NCBI GenBank assembly: GCA_002877855.1
Contig: PNIA01000002.1
Location: forward strand, 1-62,403
DNA from: Caldisphaera sp.
GTDB taxonomy: Archaea > Thermoproteota > Thermoprotei_A > Sulfolobales > Acidilobaceae
Length of the DNA stretch: 62,403 nucleotides
Direction of reading: 5' to 3'
Below, in pieces: positions 7,639 to 15,187 of the stretch (within the stretch, counting starts at the first letter, position 1; each line of letters opens with the position of its first letter). A program made the translations under genes and the position numbers. The notes beneath the pieces are model-generated. The model saw only the letters and a list, made by a program, of their open reading frames with translations, was not told where the DNA came from and did no database searches.

Positions 7639-8704
7639 AACAATTAAAAATAATTTATTAATAAAATTTGAAAATAAAATGCACATGCTTTCAACTTCAT
7701 ATATAGATGGCATAACTGAAAGCGATAAGGTTGTAATATCTCAAGTTAATGAAAATATAAAAATAAATGACTTCAAATTGTTTAGAGAAAATGTTATATC
7801 TTCATTGGGTTTAAGCAATGAAGTTCCAGTAATGGCTACATCTGTTAATATAAAAAATTATAAGATTAAAGAAAGAGAAATGGGTGGAGTTTTAATAACT
7901 GCTAGTTTTGAAATTCCAAACTGCATATATCAAGAAAATTTATTTAACGCTGAAAAAGGAACAATAAATATAATAGCGTGGCTCAATCATGAGCTGACAT
8001 TCAGCGGATTATTAGATTTATTTAGAACAGTTACTGAATCTAAATGCCTTTCTGCAAGCGATTTATTAATAAGGTGCAAATCAAGGTCATCTGGTACATC
8101 AAGCGATGGAATAACAGTTGCAGCAAAAATAAGTAAAAATGGATATATGTGGAGTGGATTGTCGACAAAGCATGGCAATTATATATCAAGGTTAATACAT
8201 GAAACCCTCATTTCATTCGAAGAAAACAAAGAAAAAGATGAGTTGCTAAAAAGATCGTTAGGACTAGATATAAATGGTTTAGTTGAAGAAGCTATAAAAT
8301 TGTATCAGTTAGCCCCTGTTCCTGGGAAGGATATAAATAATATCAGAATATTGATCAAACATCAAATAAACAATTTCTTAAATGATCCAAATGTTTGGTC
8401 TTTTATTATTGCAGCAAGAGAAATAGATTTAAGAGGAGAGAGCAATACTTTCCCTTTTTTAGCTAAAGAAGAGTATGAAAAAGACACGAAGAGGATAATT
8501 GCTGATGAGGCTTTGGCTTCATCATTAAGCATATATTTGTCTGGCTTTAAGGGATTAACTGCAACATATTGGGTTGACTCATCAAAAGATAGGCTTAATT
8601 TGTCTATATCTAGATTGCCAATGTTTGAAGATGATATTGCTTCTGCCTTAATAGGTTCTGCATTATCAAAAATTTATGATTATTTATTTGGTGGTAACCA
8701 ATGA
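7607..8704 (+). CDS. cbiS: Adenosylcobinamide amidohydrolase fused to alpha-ribazole-phosphate phosphatase-like domain (CbiS/CbiZ)
   Basis: The N-terminal domain (to about residue 215) matches CbiZ, which hydrolyses salvaged adenosylcobinamide to adenosylcobyric acid. Landmarks are EREMGGVLITASFE, GTINIIAWLNHELTFSG, SSGTSSDGITVAAK and the late LSTKHGNYISRLI. The C-terminal 140 residues contain LAPVPGKDINNIRI and IADEALASSLSIYLSGFKG, resembling the PgpA/CobZ-type phosphatase domain. The same two-domain order is known from Methanopyrus CbiS, which removes the last phosphate in cobalamin synthesis. The start is uncertain: ATG 7601, ATG 7607, TTG 7616 and TTG 7625 are all in frame and inside the end of cobT. 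ATGA overlap joins it to cobY. Confidence 0.8.
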   Translation: MRGLKRLVKIETIKNNLLIKFENKMHMLSTSYIDGITESDKVVISQVNENIKINDFKLFRENVISSLGLSNEVPVMATSVNIKNYKIKEREMGGVLITASFEIPNCIYQENLFNAEKGTINIIAWLNHELTFSGLLDLFRTVTESKCLSASDLLIRCKSRSSGTSSDGITVAAKISKNGYMWSGLSTKHGNYISRLIHETLISFEENKEKDELLKRSLGLDINGLVEEAIKLYQLAPVPGKDINNIRILIKHQINNFLNDPNVWSFIIAAREIDLRGESNTFPFLAKEEYEKDTKRIIADEALASSLSIYLSGFKGLTATYWVDSSKDRLNLSISRLPMFEDDIASALIGSALSKIYDYLFGGNQ

Positions 8705-9228
8705 GGATTCCTATAAGCATAATAATGGCTGGAGGAAAAGGGACTAGATTTAATTCAAGCTACAAGCCTTTTACAAAAATTTGTGGTAAACCTATGATCA
8801 TAAATATTTTGGAGGTTGCTTCCTATATAAGTGATTTCATAGCAATTGCAATATCAGAAAACACAGAAAAATATGTTGATATTTTAAAAAATACTAATGC
8901 ATTAATAATTTACACTCCCGGTATAAATTATTCTGTTGACTTAAGTATCTTATTAAATATAATAAAGAAAAGACCTATACTAATATTACCTTCCGATTTC
9001 CCTTTTTTAAATAAAGAAGTATTAATAGAAATACTTAGCAAATCGCTTAATTTTAGAGAACCTCTAATAACTATATTAAATAAACATGGAGAATATACTG
9101 GTATATCTATTTTTAAGGGATACAATTATGATAAATGGAAAAGCATAAAAGTGAATTATGAGAAAGAATTATTTAACTTAAATACACTATATGACTTGCA
9201 AAAAATCAAGGAGATTTGTCATGATTAA
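8701..9228 (+). CDS. cobY: GTP:adenosylcobinamide-phosphate guanylyltransferase
   Basis: CobY, the archaeal replacement for CobU, transfers GMP to adenosylcobinamide phosphate. The 175-residue protein opens with the nucleotidyltransferase signature IIMAGGKGTRFNSSYKPFTKICGKPM, given here in two parts: MAGGKGTRF and YKPFTKICGKPM. It continues with the conserved ILPSDFPFL acidic patch around residue 100. No kinase P-loop is present, consistent with CobY rather than CobU. The start ATG overlaps the cbiS stop (ATGA), and its own end overlaps cobD by 8 nt, so translation is coupled. Confidence 0.9.
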   Translation: MRIPISIIMAGGKGTRFNSSYKPFTKICGKPMIINILEVASYISDFIAIAISENTEKYVDILKNTNALIIYTPGINYSVDLSILLNIIKKRPILILPSDFPFLNKEVLIEILSKSLNFREPLITILNKHGEYTGISIFKGYNYDKWKSIKVNYEKELFNLNTLYDLQKIKEICHD

Positions 9229-10282
9229 AAGATTTCATGGAGGATCTCAAAATAAAAACTTAACGGATTTTAGTGCACCATCAAATCCGCTAGGAGCACC
9301 TAAGATAGCAAAAAAAATTTTAGAAAATTGCATAAAAAATAGATCCTATGAGAGATATCCATCATATAATAAGCTTAGAAATTATCTATCAAACTATTTT
9401 AATATTAATAAAGATTTCATCATACCTATAAACGGAAGTGATGAAGCATTATCATTAATTCCAATTTTATTTAGGCCAAAAAATTTAATAATAATAGAAC
9501 CAAACTTTGGAGACCATAAAATCCTATCTAATGCAATAAGATCAAAACTGATTAGAATAACTTTAGACATTGAAAACAAAAATTATATTGATACTGAAAA
9601 AATTATTAAAATCATTAAAAGCTTAAAGGGGTCTTCACTATTAATTTTTTCAAGACCAAATAATCCTATAGGTTTTTGTTTAAAAATAAATGACATAAAT
9701 GAAATTATCGATAATTTAGATAAAGATGTTAATATAATTATAGATGAGGCATTTATAGAAATATCAGACTGTGATCCATTAAAACCATCTGAAGAATACA
9801 TTTTGCTAAGAAGCCAAACAAAGACTTTTTCAACACCCGGCTTTAGGTTGGGAGAAATTATATCATTAAATTATAAATTTATTGAAAAAATAGAATCATC
9901 AATACAAGCCTGGCCTATAGATGCAATAACTAATTGTTTTTATTCTAAAATTTTAAAAAATAAAGAATTTATAAAAAATTATATAGATAATGCTAACAAA
10001 ACAATAAAAAAGGAAAGGCAATTTATTGAAAACAGTTTAAACAAAGAATTAAAGGTTTATAACAGCAGAACGGCCTTTTTATTGATTAAACATGAAATCA
10101 TGCCCAATCCTTTATTTAAAAAAGAACTAATTAAAAAAGGAATATACATAAGAGATGCTTCTACTTTTTATGGTTTAAACAAAAATTATTCAAGGATATC
10201 AATTAGATTACATGGAGATAATATAAAATTAATAGACGCAATTAATGGTGTTTTAAATGAAAAAGATAAAAAAGTTCCTTAG
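9221..10282 (+). CDS. cobD: Threonine-phosphate decarboxylase (HisC-like aminotransferase fold)
   Basis: CobD makes 1-aminopropan-2-ol phosphate from threonine phosphate, the linker joined by CbiB. The 353-residue PLP protein begins with a HGGSQ motif and DFSAPSNPLGAP, the typical CobD opening. It has the IIDEAFIEIS strand (PLP aspartate) and LLRSQTKTFSTPGFRLGE, in which the Lys of SQTKTFS should hold PLP. The start ATG 9221 is preceded by AAGGAG and overlaps cobY by 8 nt; an upstream in-frame ATG at 9191 is less likely. Histidinol-phosphate aminotransferase is the main alternative, but the operon favours CobD. Confidence 0.85.
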   Translation: MIKRFHGGSQNKNLTDFSAPSNPLGAPKIAKKILENCIKNRSYERYPSYNKLRNYLSNYFNINKDFIIPINGSDEALSLIPILFRPKNLIIIEPNFGDHKILSNAIRSKLIRITLDIENKNYIDTEKIIKIIKSLKGSSLLIFSRPNNPIGFCLKINDINEIIDNLDKDVNIIIDEAFIEISDCDPLKPSEEYILLRSQTKTFSTPGFRLGEIISLNYKFIEKIESSIQAWPIDAITNCFYSKILKNKEFIKNYIDNANKTIKKERQFIENSLNKELKVYNSRTAFLLIKHEIMPNPLFKKELIKKGIYIRDASTFYGLNKNYSRISIRLHGDNIKLIDAINGVLNEKDKKVP

Positions 10283-10985
10283 CTTATTATCTTTTTTTAC
10301 CATTATTCCAACAAAGCAAAATAGTTTGATAGATGCATCAGAAGTATTTTATTTATCTCCGATTATTGGCATAATCGAGGGATTAATAATATCTCTTGCG
10401 TCTTACTTGCTGTTTTTCCCCCAAATTATTAATGCCTCTCTCTTATTGATATCTCATATAATAATTACAGGAGCTTTACATCTAGACGGATTTGCTGACT
10501 ATTCAGACGTGATAGGATCAAGAAAAACAGGTATTGATGCATTGAAAATTTTAAAGGATCCAAGAAAAGGTAGCTTTGCCATTGTTTTTACTTCCTGTTT
10601 AATAATATTAAGACTTTCATTGTTTTTTATCTTTGATAAAAGCTATGAAATTATCTTACTATCATATTTAGCAGGACTTGAATCATCATATCTGATATCA
10701 TTTTTTGGAACAGCACCAAACTATGATGGAAGTGGTAGCTTATTTATTAAAAATTCAAAAAATAATAAAAAATTTATCATTAATTTAATTATTTATTTAG
10801 CTTTATTATTTTTGATACTATTTTTATTTAAAAATTATATTTTGATTTATTCCCAAATATCATTATTGGCTATTCCAATTATAATAAGAGATTCAAAAAA
10901 GAGGATTGGATTTACTAATGGAGATGTGATAGGTTTTACAATTGAAGTAGTAGAAATTATTTCCCTTCTATTGGTGGTTAAATAA
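10257..10985 (+). CDS. cobS: Adenosylcobinamide-GDP ribazoletransferase (cobalamin synthase)
   Basis: An integral membrane enzyme that joins adenosylcobinamide-GDP to alpha-ribazole phosphate. The 242 residues include about six hydrophobic segments and the CobS signatures GALHLDGFADYSDVIGS (about residues 77-93) and ILKDPRKGSFA (about residues 100-110), in which the acidic residues bind metal. The N-terminal FFTIIPT is also typical. It overlaps cobD by 26 nt and touches cbiB by one base, so it belongs to the same transcript. Confidence 0.92.
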   Translation: MKKIKKFLSLLSFFTIIPTKQNSLIDASEVFYLSPIIGIIEGLIISLASYLLFFPQIINASLLLISHIIITGALHLDGFADYSDVIGSRKTGIDALKILKDPRKGSFAIVFTSCLIILRLSLFFIFDKSYEIILLSYLAGLESSYLISFFGTAPNYDGSGSLFIKNSKNNKKFIINLIIYLALLFLILFLFKNYILIYSQISLLAIPIIIRDSKKRIGFTNGDVIGFTIEVVEIISLLLVVK

Positions 10986-11932
10986 TGCTATATCTACCAA
11001 AATTTTTATTTCCTAATAAATATTATTTTATGGCTTCTTTTCTCTTAGCTTTGTTTTTAGATGTTATATATCCATATCATAGGGGATTTTTATTAAAAAT
11101 TCATCCAGTTCATACTTCTTTTTTAATGTCACAAAGGCTCTATAAACCTTATTCATCAAGGGTGAGAGGCCTTTTAATTTGGATATTAGTAGTTTTAAGT
11201 CATTTGCTTATCTACACATTATTATTATATTTATCATTACTAGTTAGCCCAATTCTATGGATAATAGCTTCTGCCTATATTATAAAAACATCTTTTTCTT
11301 ACAAACTACTTTATGATATAGTAAAAAAGGTTGGTGAGTCAATCAAAGAAAATGATCTTATTTCCGCAAGAAGTAATGTTAGTCAAATTGTTAGAAGAAA
11401 TGTAGAAAACTTAGATGCAAATCATATAGCATCTGCAGCGATTGAATCACTATCTGAAAGCTTTGTTGATAGCGTTTTATCACCCATATTTTGGCTTTTA
11501 TTATTAGGACCTATAGGAAGCTTGATTCAAAGAATCATAAATACATTAGATGGATCTCTAGGGTTTAAAGACAAGGAGCACTTAAATGTGGGCTATGCAA
11601 GTGCCATGACAGACACTATAATAAACTATATCCCAGCTAGGCTTTCAATCATCATTATTGCAATATCATCTTTTTTTACAAGAAATAATATAAGAAATCT
11701 TTTAAAAGTATGGAAAAATTTCAGAAAAAAAACTGAAAGCAAAAATGCTGGAAATCCTATGTCTGCAATGGCAGGCTCATTAAACATATCGTTAGAAAAA
11801 ATTGGAGAATATAAACTAGGAGCTGGATCTTTACCTAGCTATAATGAAGTATTTAAATCATTAAAGATAATTTCTTTATCATATATAATATTAATAGTAG
11901 TTACTATATTAACAATTTTATACATCTATTGA
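10985..11932 (+). CDS. cbiB: Adenosylcobinamide-phosphate synthase
   Basis: CbiB attaches aminopropanol phosphate to adenosylcobyric acid at the membrane. The 315-residue protein has the expected five or so helices and the motifs LFLDVIYP and IHPVH near the N-terminus, VRRNVENLDANHIASAAIES, LSPIFWLLLLGPIG, INTLDGSLGF and the basic ending region around KAGNPMSAMAG-like NAGNPMSAMAGSLN. The start ATG shares its A with the cobS TAA stop. The next frame follows after a short gap containing GGGGGTGA. With CobD and CbiZ products as substrates it sits at the junction of the salvage route. Confidence 0.9.
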   Translation: MLYLPKFLFPNKYYFMASFLLALFLDVIYPYHRGFLLKIHPVHTSFLMSQRLYKPYSSRVRGLLIWILVVLSHLLIYTLLLYLSLLVSPILWIIASAYIIKTSFSYKLLYDIVKKVGESIKENDLISARSNVSQIVRRNVENLDANHIASAAIESLSESFVDSVLSPIFWLLLLGPIGSLIQRIINTLDGSLGFKDKEHLNVGYASAMTDTIINYIPARLSIIIIAISSFFTRNNIRNLLKVWKNFRKKTESKNAGNPMSAMAGSLNISLEKIGEYKLGAGSLPSYNEVFKSLKIISLSYIILIVVTILTILYIY

Positions 11933-11949
11933 AAAGGGGGTGACTGGAT

Positions 11950-12927
11950 ATAGATAATTGCATTAAAATAGCAGATGAACTGTCCGAATCTGTCTTTAAT
12001 TCAATACATGAGAAAAAATGCAATTGTTTATTATATAGTGGAGGTATCGATACAACCTTTATAGCATTATCTTTACTTAAAAGAAATGTTGATCAAAAAC
12101 TAATCTCTGTGCTAATAAACGATGCAAAAGACAAATATTACATAAATTATTTTGCAGAAAAAATAGGTGCGAAAATAAACGTCTTTAATTTTGATGTTAG
12201 TTCTCCGGAAATAGACGATTGCCTAAATTTAGTTTTAAAAATATTAAAGCTAATAGATCCAATAGAGATAATTTCAGGCATTTCAGTATGTCTTGGATTA
12301 AAGAAAGCCAAGGAATTAAACTGCAATTGTATATCAACAGGTGATGGAGGTGATGAGCTATTTTTTGGCTATGATTTTCTTTTAGATAAGAAAGAAAACT
12401 ACCTTAATAATTGGCTAAAAAATGTAATAAGAAATGCATTTTTCAATTCTAAACCTATTTCACAGAGTTTTGGTATCAATTTATTGCAACCATTATATAG
12501 CAAAAAGGTAAAAGAAATTTCAATTAAAACTCCGTTAGAATGTAAAATAAATTATATTGATAATAAAAAATATGGTAAATTATTGTTAAGAAAATTTATA
12601 TTAATGCATGGATTAAAAGATATTGCATTAAGAGATAAAACCCCTATAACGTCTGGAAGTGGAGCAGATAATTTATTAAACCTATGGAAGAAATTAACGA
12701 CGATTGAAGAAATCAAAGATTTAAAGGAAAAATATAAAATAGACTTCACATCCCATGCACATGCATATTTGTTTAAAAAGGGTATCCAATTAGGTTTATT
12801 TAAAGATAGGTCAATTGCAAAAGAAAACAAGTGCCCAATTTGCGGGTCTCCTATGAAAAATGGCTTTTGCAGATTTTGTGGGGCATACATTTCAGATGGA
12901 AAAATATCTGTTTATTCGGACTTTTAA
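11950..12927 (+). CDS. Asparagine-synthetase-like ATP pyrophosphatase (PP-loop) with C-terminal zinc ribbon; non-canonical start
   Basis: The frame contains the PP-loop LLYSGGIDTTFIAL and STGDGGDELFFGYDFL, the two hallmarks of the asparagine-synthetase ATP-binding domain. The class II glutamine amidotransferase domain is absent. The C-terminus adds a zinc ribbon (CPICGSP and CRFCGAY). Between the in-frame TGA at 11941 and GTG 12109 there is no ATG, GTG or TTG, yet the PP-loop lies upstream of 12109. GGTGA at 11939-11943 is followed after 6 nt by ATA 11950, the spacing used elsewhere, so an ATA start is my best guess; CTG 11944 is another option. It is the last gene of the cobalamin operon. 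Its substrate is unknown. Confidence 0.7.
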   Translation: MDNCIKIADELSESVFNSIHEKKCNCLLYSGGIDTTFIALSLLKRNVDQKLISVLINDAKDKYYINYFAEKIGAKINVFNFDVSSPEIDDCLNLVLKILKLIDPIEIISGISVCLGLKKAKELNCNCISTGDGGDELFFGYDFLLDKKENYLNNWLKNVIRNAFFNSKPISQSFGINLLQPLYSKKVKEISIKTPLECKINYIDNKKYGKLLLRKFILMHGLKDIALRDKTPITSGSGADNLLNLWKKLTTIEEIKDLKEKYKIDFTSHAHAYLFKKGIQLGLFKDRSIAKENKCPICGSPMKNGFCRFCGAYISDGKISVYSDF

Positions 12928-13622
12928 TTTAAGGATCTTAATAGGTTTAACATATAAATTCCATTGCTGAGCATCCATAGATCATTGTTAAAATATACAT
13001 AAATCTTTTTAGGTTTTAAACTATATATTTTATTTGCTATCTCATTAAGTTCTTTTTCACTATACTCATAAAAATACCATTTATTTTTTCCGTGCATCCT
13101 TAAATAAATAATATCGTTAGATAAAGAAATGAATTCTCCTATCGGTGAGCTGATGCTAACTATTGTCGTATCAAGCTTTCTAAACAAATCTATGGTTTCT
13201 TCATTAAACCAAGAATTATTTCTAAATTCAATCGCTAGCCTTTTATTAATATTAGCAAACCTTGAAAAATCTATAATTCTGTTAACATTTTCTTCATTTT
13301 TTGCAAAGGAAGGTGGTAATTGTATTAAATAAAAATCTATGATATTATCCATTTCTTTAAATGAATCTATAAATTTGCTCCATACATCATAAGAGTTCTT
13401 ATCTAATCTATGTGTATGTGATACAGATTTATGAACTTTTATTGCCCATCTTATATCTTTACCTTTTTCTGACCAAGATTTAATTTGATTTTTATACGGA
13501 AACCTATAAAATGATGAATTTAATTCAACAGTATTTAAATTAGATTTTTGCACGTACCAATCTAATGATCTTCCTAAATTCCATGAGTACATCCAACCCG
13601 ATGTACCTACATAAATTTCCAT
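12924..13622 (-). CDS. DUF72 family protein (YecE-like)
   Basis: A 232-residue protein with the DUF72 layout: the opening IYVGTSGWMYSWN, then NTVELNSSFYRFP, WAIKVHKSVSHTHRL, and later IEFRNNSWF and YLRMHGKNKWY. These define a TIM-barrel-like fold of unknown function, widespread in bacteria and archaea. A metal or phosphate-dependent enzymatic activity is suspected for the family but not established. The gene is convergent with the preceding operon and the two 3' ends overlap by 4 nt. Confidence 0.85.
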   Translation of the reverse strand: MEIYVGTSGWMYSWNLGRSLDWYVQKSNLNTVELNSSFYRFPYKNQIKSWSEKGKDIRWAIKVHKSVSHTHRLDKNSYDVWSKFIDSFKEMDNIIDFYLIQLPPSFAKNEENVNRIIDFSRFANINKRLAIEFRNNSWFNEETIDLFRKLDTTIVSISSPIGEFISLSNDIIYLRMHGKNKWYFYEYSEKELNEIANKIYSLKPKKIYVYFNNDLWMLSNGIYMLNLLRSLN

Positions 13623-13763
13623 CTTTATCCACCTTAGATCTCATCAATTTAATTGCAAAAAAAGAGTGATAAAGAAAACTGCTATTAAAAATTTTTAATT
13701 AATAAATTATAATTTGTTAATCAAATTTATATAATTTGGATACCATATTTATTTCGAATAAAA

Positions 13764-14408
13764 ATGGATAAAAGAAACGAACCAAAAATTGAATTAGAGA
13801 AGATTAAAGATATAAGCCCTTTAGATCTATATATATTGTTTCATTTAAAGAGAGCTAATATTGATTATGCAAAATCGATAGCATCCATTCTAGAAATGCC
13901 AATAGAACCTATAACAGATGAACTAGATAAGCTTGAAAAACTAAAATTAATACAAAGGTACCAGGGTAGCTCGATAAAAAGAAGTGATGCTAGATTTAAA
14001 TTAGCTGAAGAAGTTAGAAAACATCATACATATTATGAGCTTACTAAGGATACTAACCTAATTATAAGGCATCTAACGAAAAACTATAAAGATCTAAACA
14101 CATATTTTACATCCATTACAGGTTGTGAAAACACATTAAAATTACTTATTTTTTTAAGAGAAGCTGAGAATGAGCATGCAGGTACAATAGCTAAAGTTTT
14201 GGAAGAAAAGACATGCAAAATAATAGACCTATTAGAAAATCTTGAAAGACTAGGACTAATTGTTAGCGTAAAAGAAAAAATAATAAAGGCAAAACATAGA
14301 AAGGCAAAACCGAAAGAAGAAACTAGAACACACCATGTTTATTATAGGTTAACAAGGCTATCAGAAATGTTATTAAGGTATTCTGAAATGAACTCAATTA
14401 ATATTTAA
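13764..14408 (+). CDS. Tandem winged-helix protein (DUF2250-like)
   Basis: A 214-residue protein made of two similar halves. Each has a helix-turn-helix segment (DLYILFHLKRANIDYAKSIA and ENTLKLLIFLREAENEHAGTIA), a 'LDKLEKLKLI' or 'LENLERLGLI' recognition-type helix, and a wing ending in a His-His-x-Tyr-Tyr-x-Leu-Thr motif (HHTYYELT and HHVYYRLT). It resembles crenarchaeal DUF2250 proteins, probably DNA-binding regulators. The repeat suggests an internal duplication, so one chain may act as a pseudo-dimer. It is alone between divergent and co-directional genes, and its targets are unknown. Confidence 0.65.
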   Translation: MDKRNEPKIELEKIKDISPLDLYILFHLKRANIDYAKSIASILEMPIEPITDELDKLEKLKLIQRYQGSSIKRSDARFKLAEEVRKHHTYYELTKDTNLIIRHLTKNYKDLNTYFTSITGCENTLKLLIFLREAENEHAGTIAKVLEEKTCKIIDLLENLERLGLIVSVKEKIIKAKHRKAKPKEETRTHHVYYRLTRLSEMLLRYSEMNSINI

Positions 14409-14530
14409 AAAGCCTTTTATTTCTATTAAAATTTAAAAATTATTATAGGAAAGATATTTTTACTGCATACATAAAAAATACAAGAGGATAAAAGCCTCAC
14501 CATTAGCGAGAAAGATCAAAGGGAAAAAAT

Positions 14531-15187
14531 ATGAAAAACGTTAAAACATCATTGATTTTGTTTACAATAATTTTAGCTATAATTATTATCTTAGAAATAA
14601 CTGGATCATTTAACCCAATAAATAATTATTTTTTAAGCGAAATTAAGCTAGATAACAACATTTACATAAAAATGCTTACAGACACAGCAAGCTCAGAGGC
14701 GTTTTTAATATATATGATAATAATTTATTTTAGTCAAGCTGTTTTAAAAAAACATGTAACTAAAAATGCAGTTAGTTTTATAGTTGCTATAATTATCTCG
14801 ATGATAGCAACAGAGTTTATAAAGGCATTTACAGGAATTCCTAGACCTCATGAAATTTCTCAACATTGGCCTTTACTAACTGCTCTTATTAATGCAGACT
14901 ATTTTTCTTTTCCATCAGGACATATTGTCAGGGTTTCAGTATTTGCATTTTATATAACATATGTATTTAATAACACAAAAAATAACTATATAAAATATTT
15001 ATCATGGATATATGCATTAGCTATAATGTATACAAGACTTACTTTACAAGTTCACTGGTTTAGTGATTTATTGGCTGGAATAGTTTTGGCTGTATGGTCA
15101 TCTTTATTGGTAATACAATTCGAAAACATATGGTTAAAAATTTATAAAAAAATATTTGATAAAATAAAGATATTAAGAATTTATTAG
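14531..15187 (+). CDS. PAP2 superfamily membrane phosphatase
   Basis: A 218-residue membrane protein with about six helices and the complete lipid-phosphatase triad: KAFTGIPRP (K-x6-RP) near residue 97, FPSGH near residue 127, and RLTLQVHWFSD (R-x5-H-x3-D) near residue 178. Members dephosphorylate lipid or isoprenoid phosphates at the membrane; in archaea polyprenyl or archaetidyl phosphates are plausible substrates. The start ATG follows AAAGGG. It ends one base before the stop of the convergent permease gene. Confidence 0.85.
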   Translation: MKNVKTSLILFTIILAIIIILEITGSFNPINNYFLSEIKLDNNIYIKMLTDTASSEAFLIYMIIIYFSQAVLKKHVTKNAVSFIVAIIISMIATEFIKAFTGIPRPHEISQHWPLLTALINADYFSFPSGHIVRVSVFAFYITYVFNNTKNNYIKYLSWIYALAIMYTRLTLQVHWFSDLLAGIVLAVWSSLLVIQFENIWLKIYKKIFDKIKILRIY

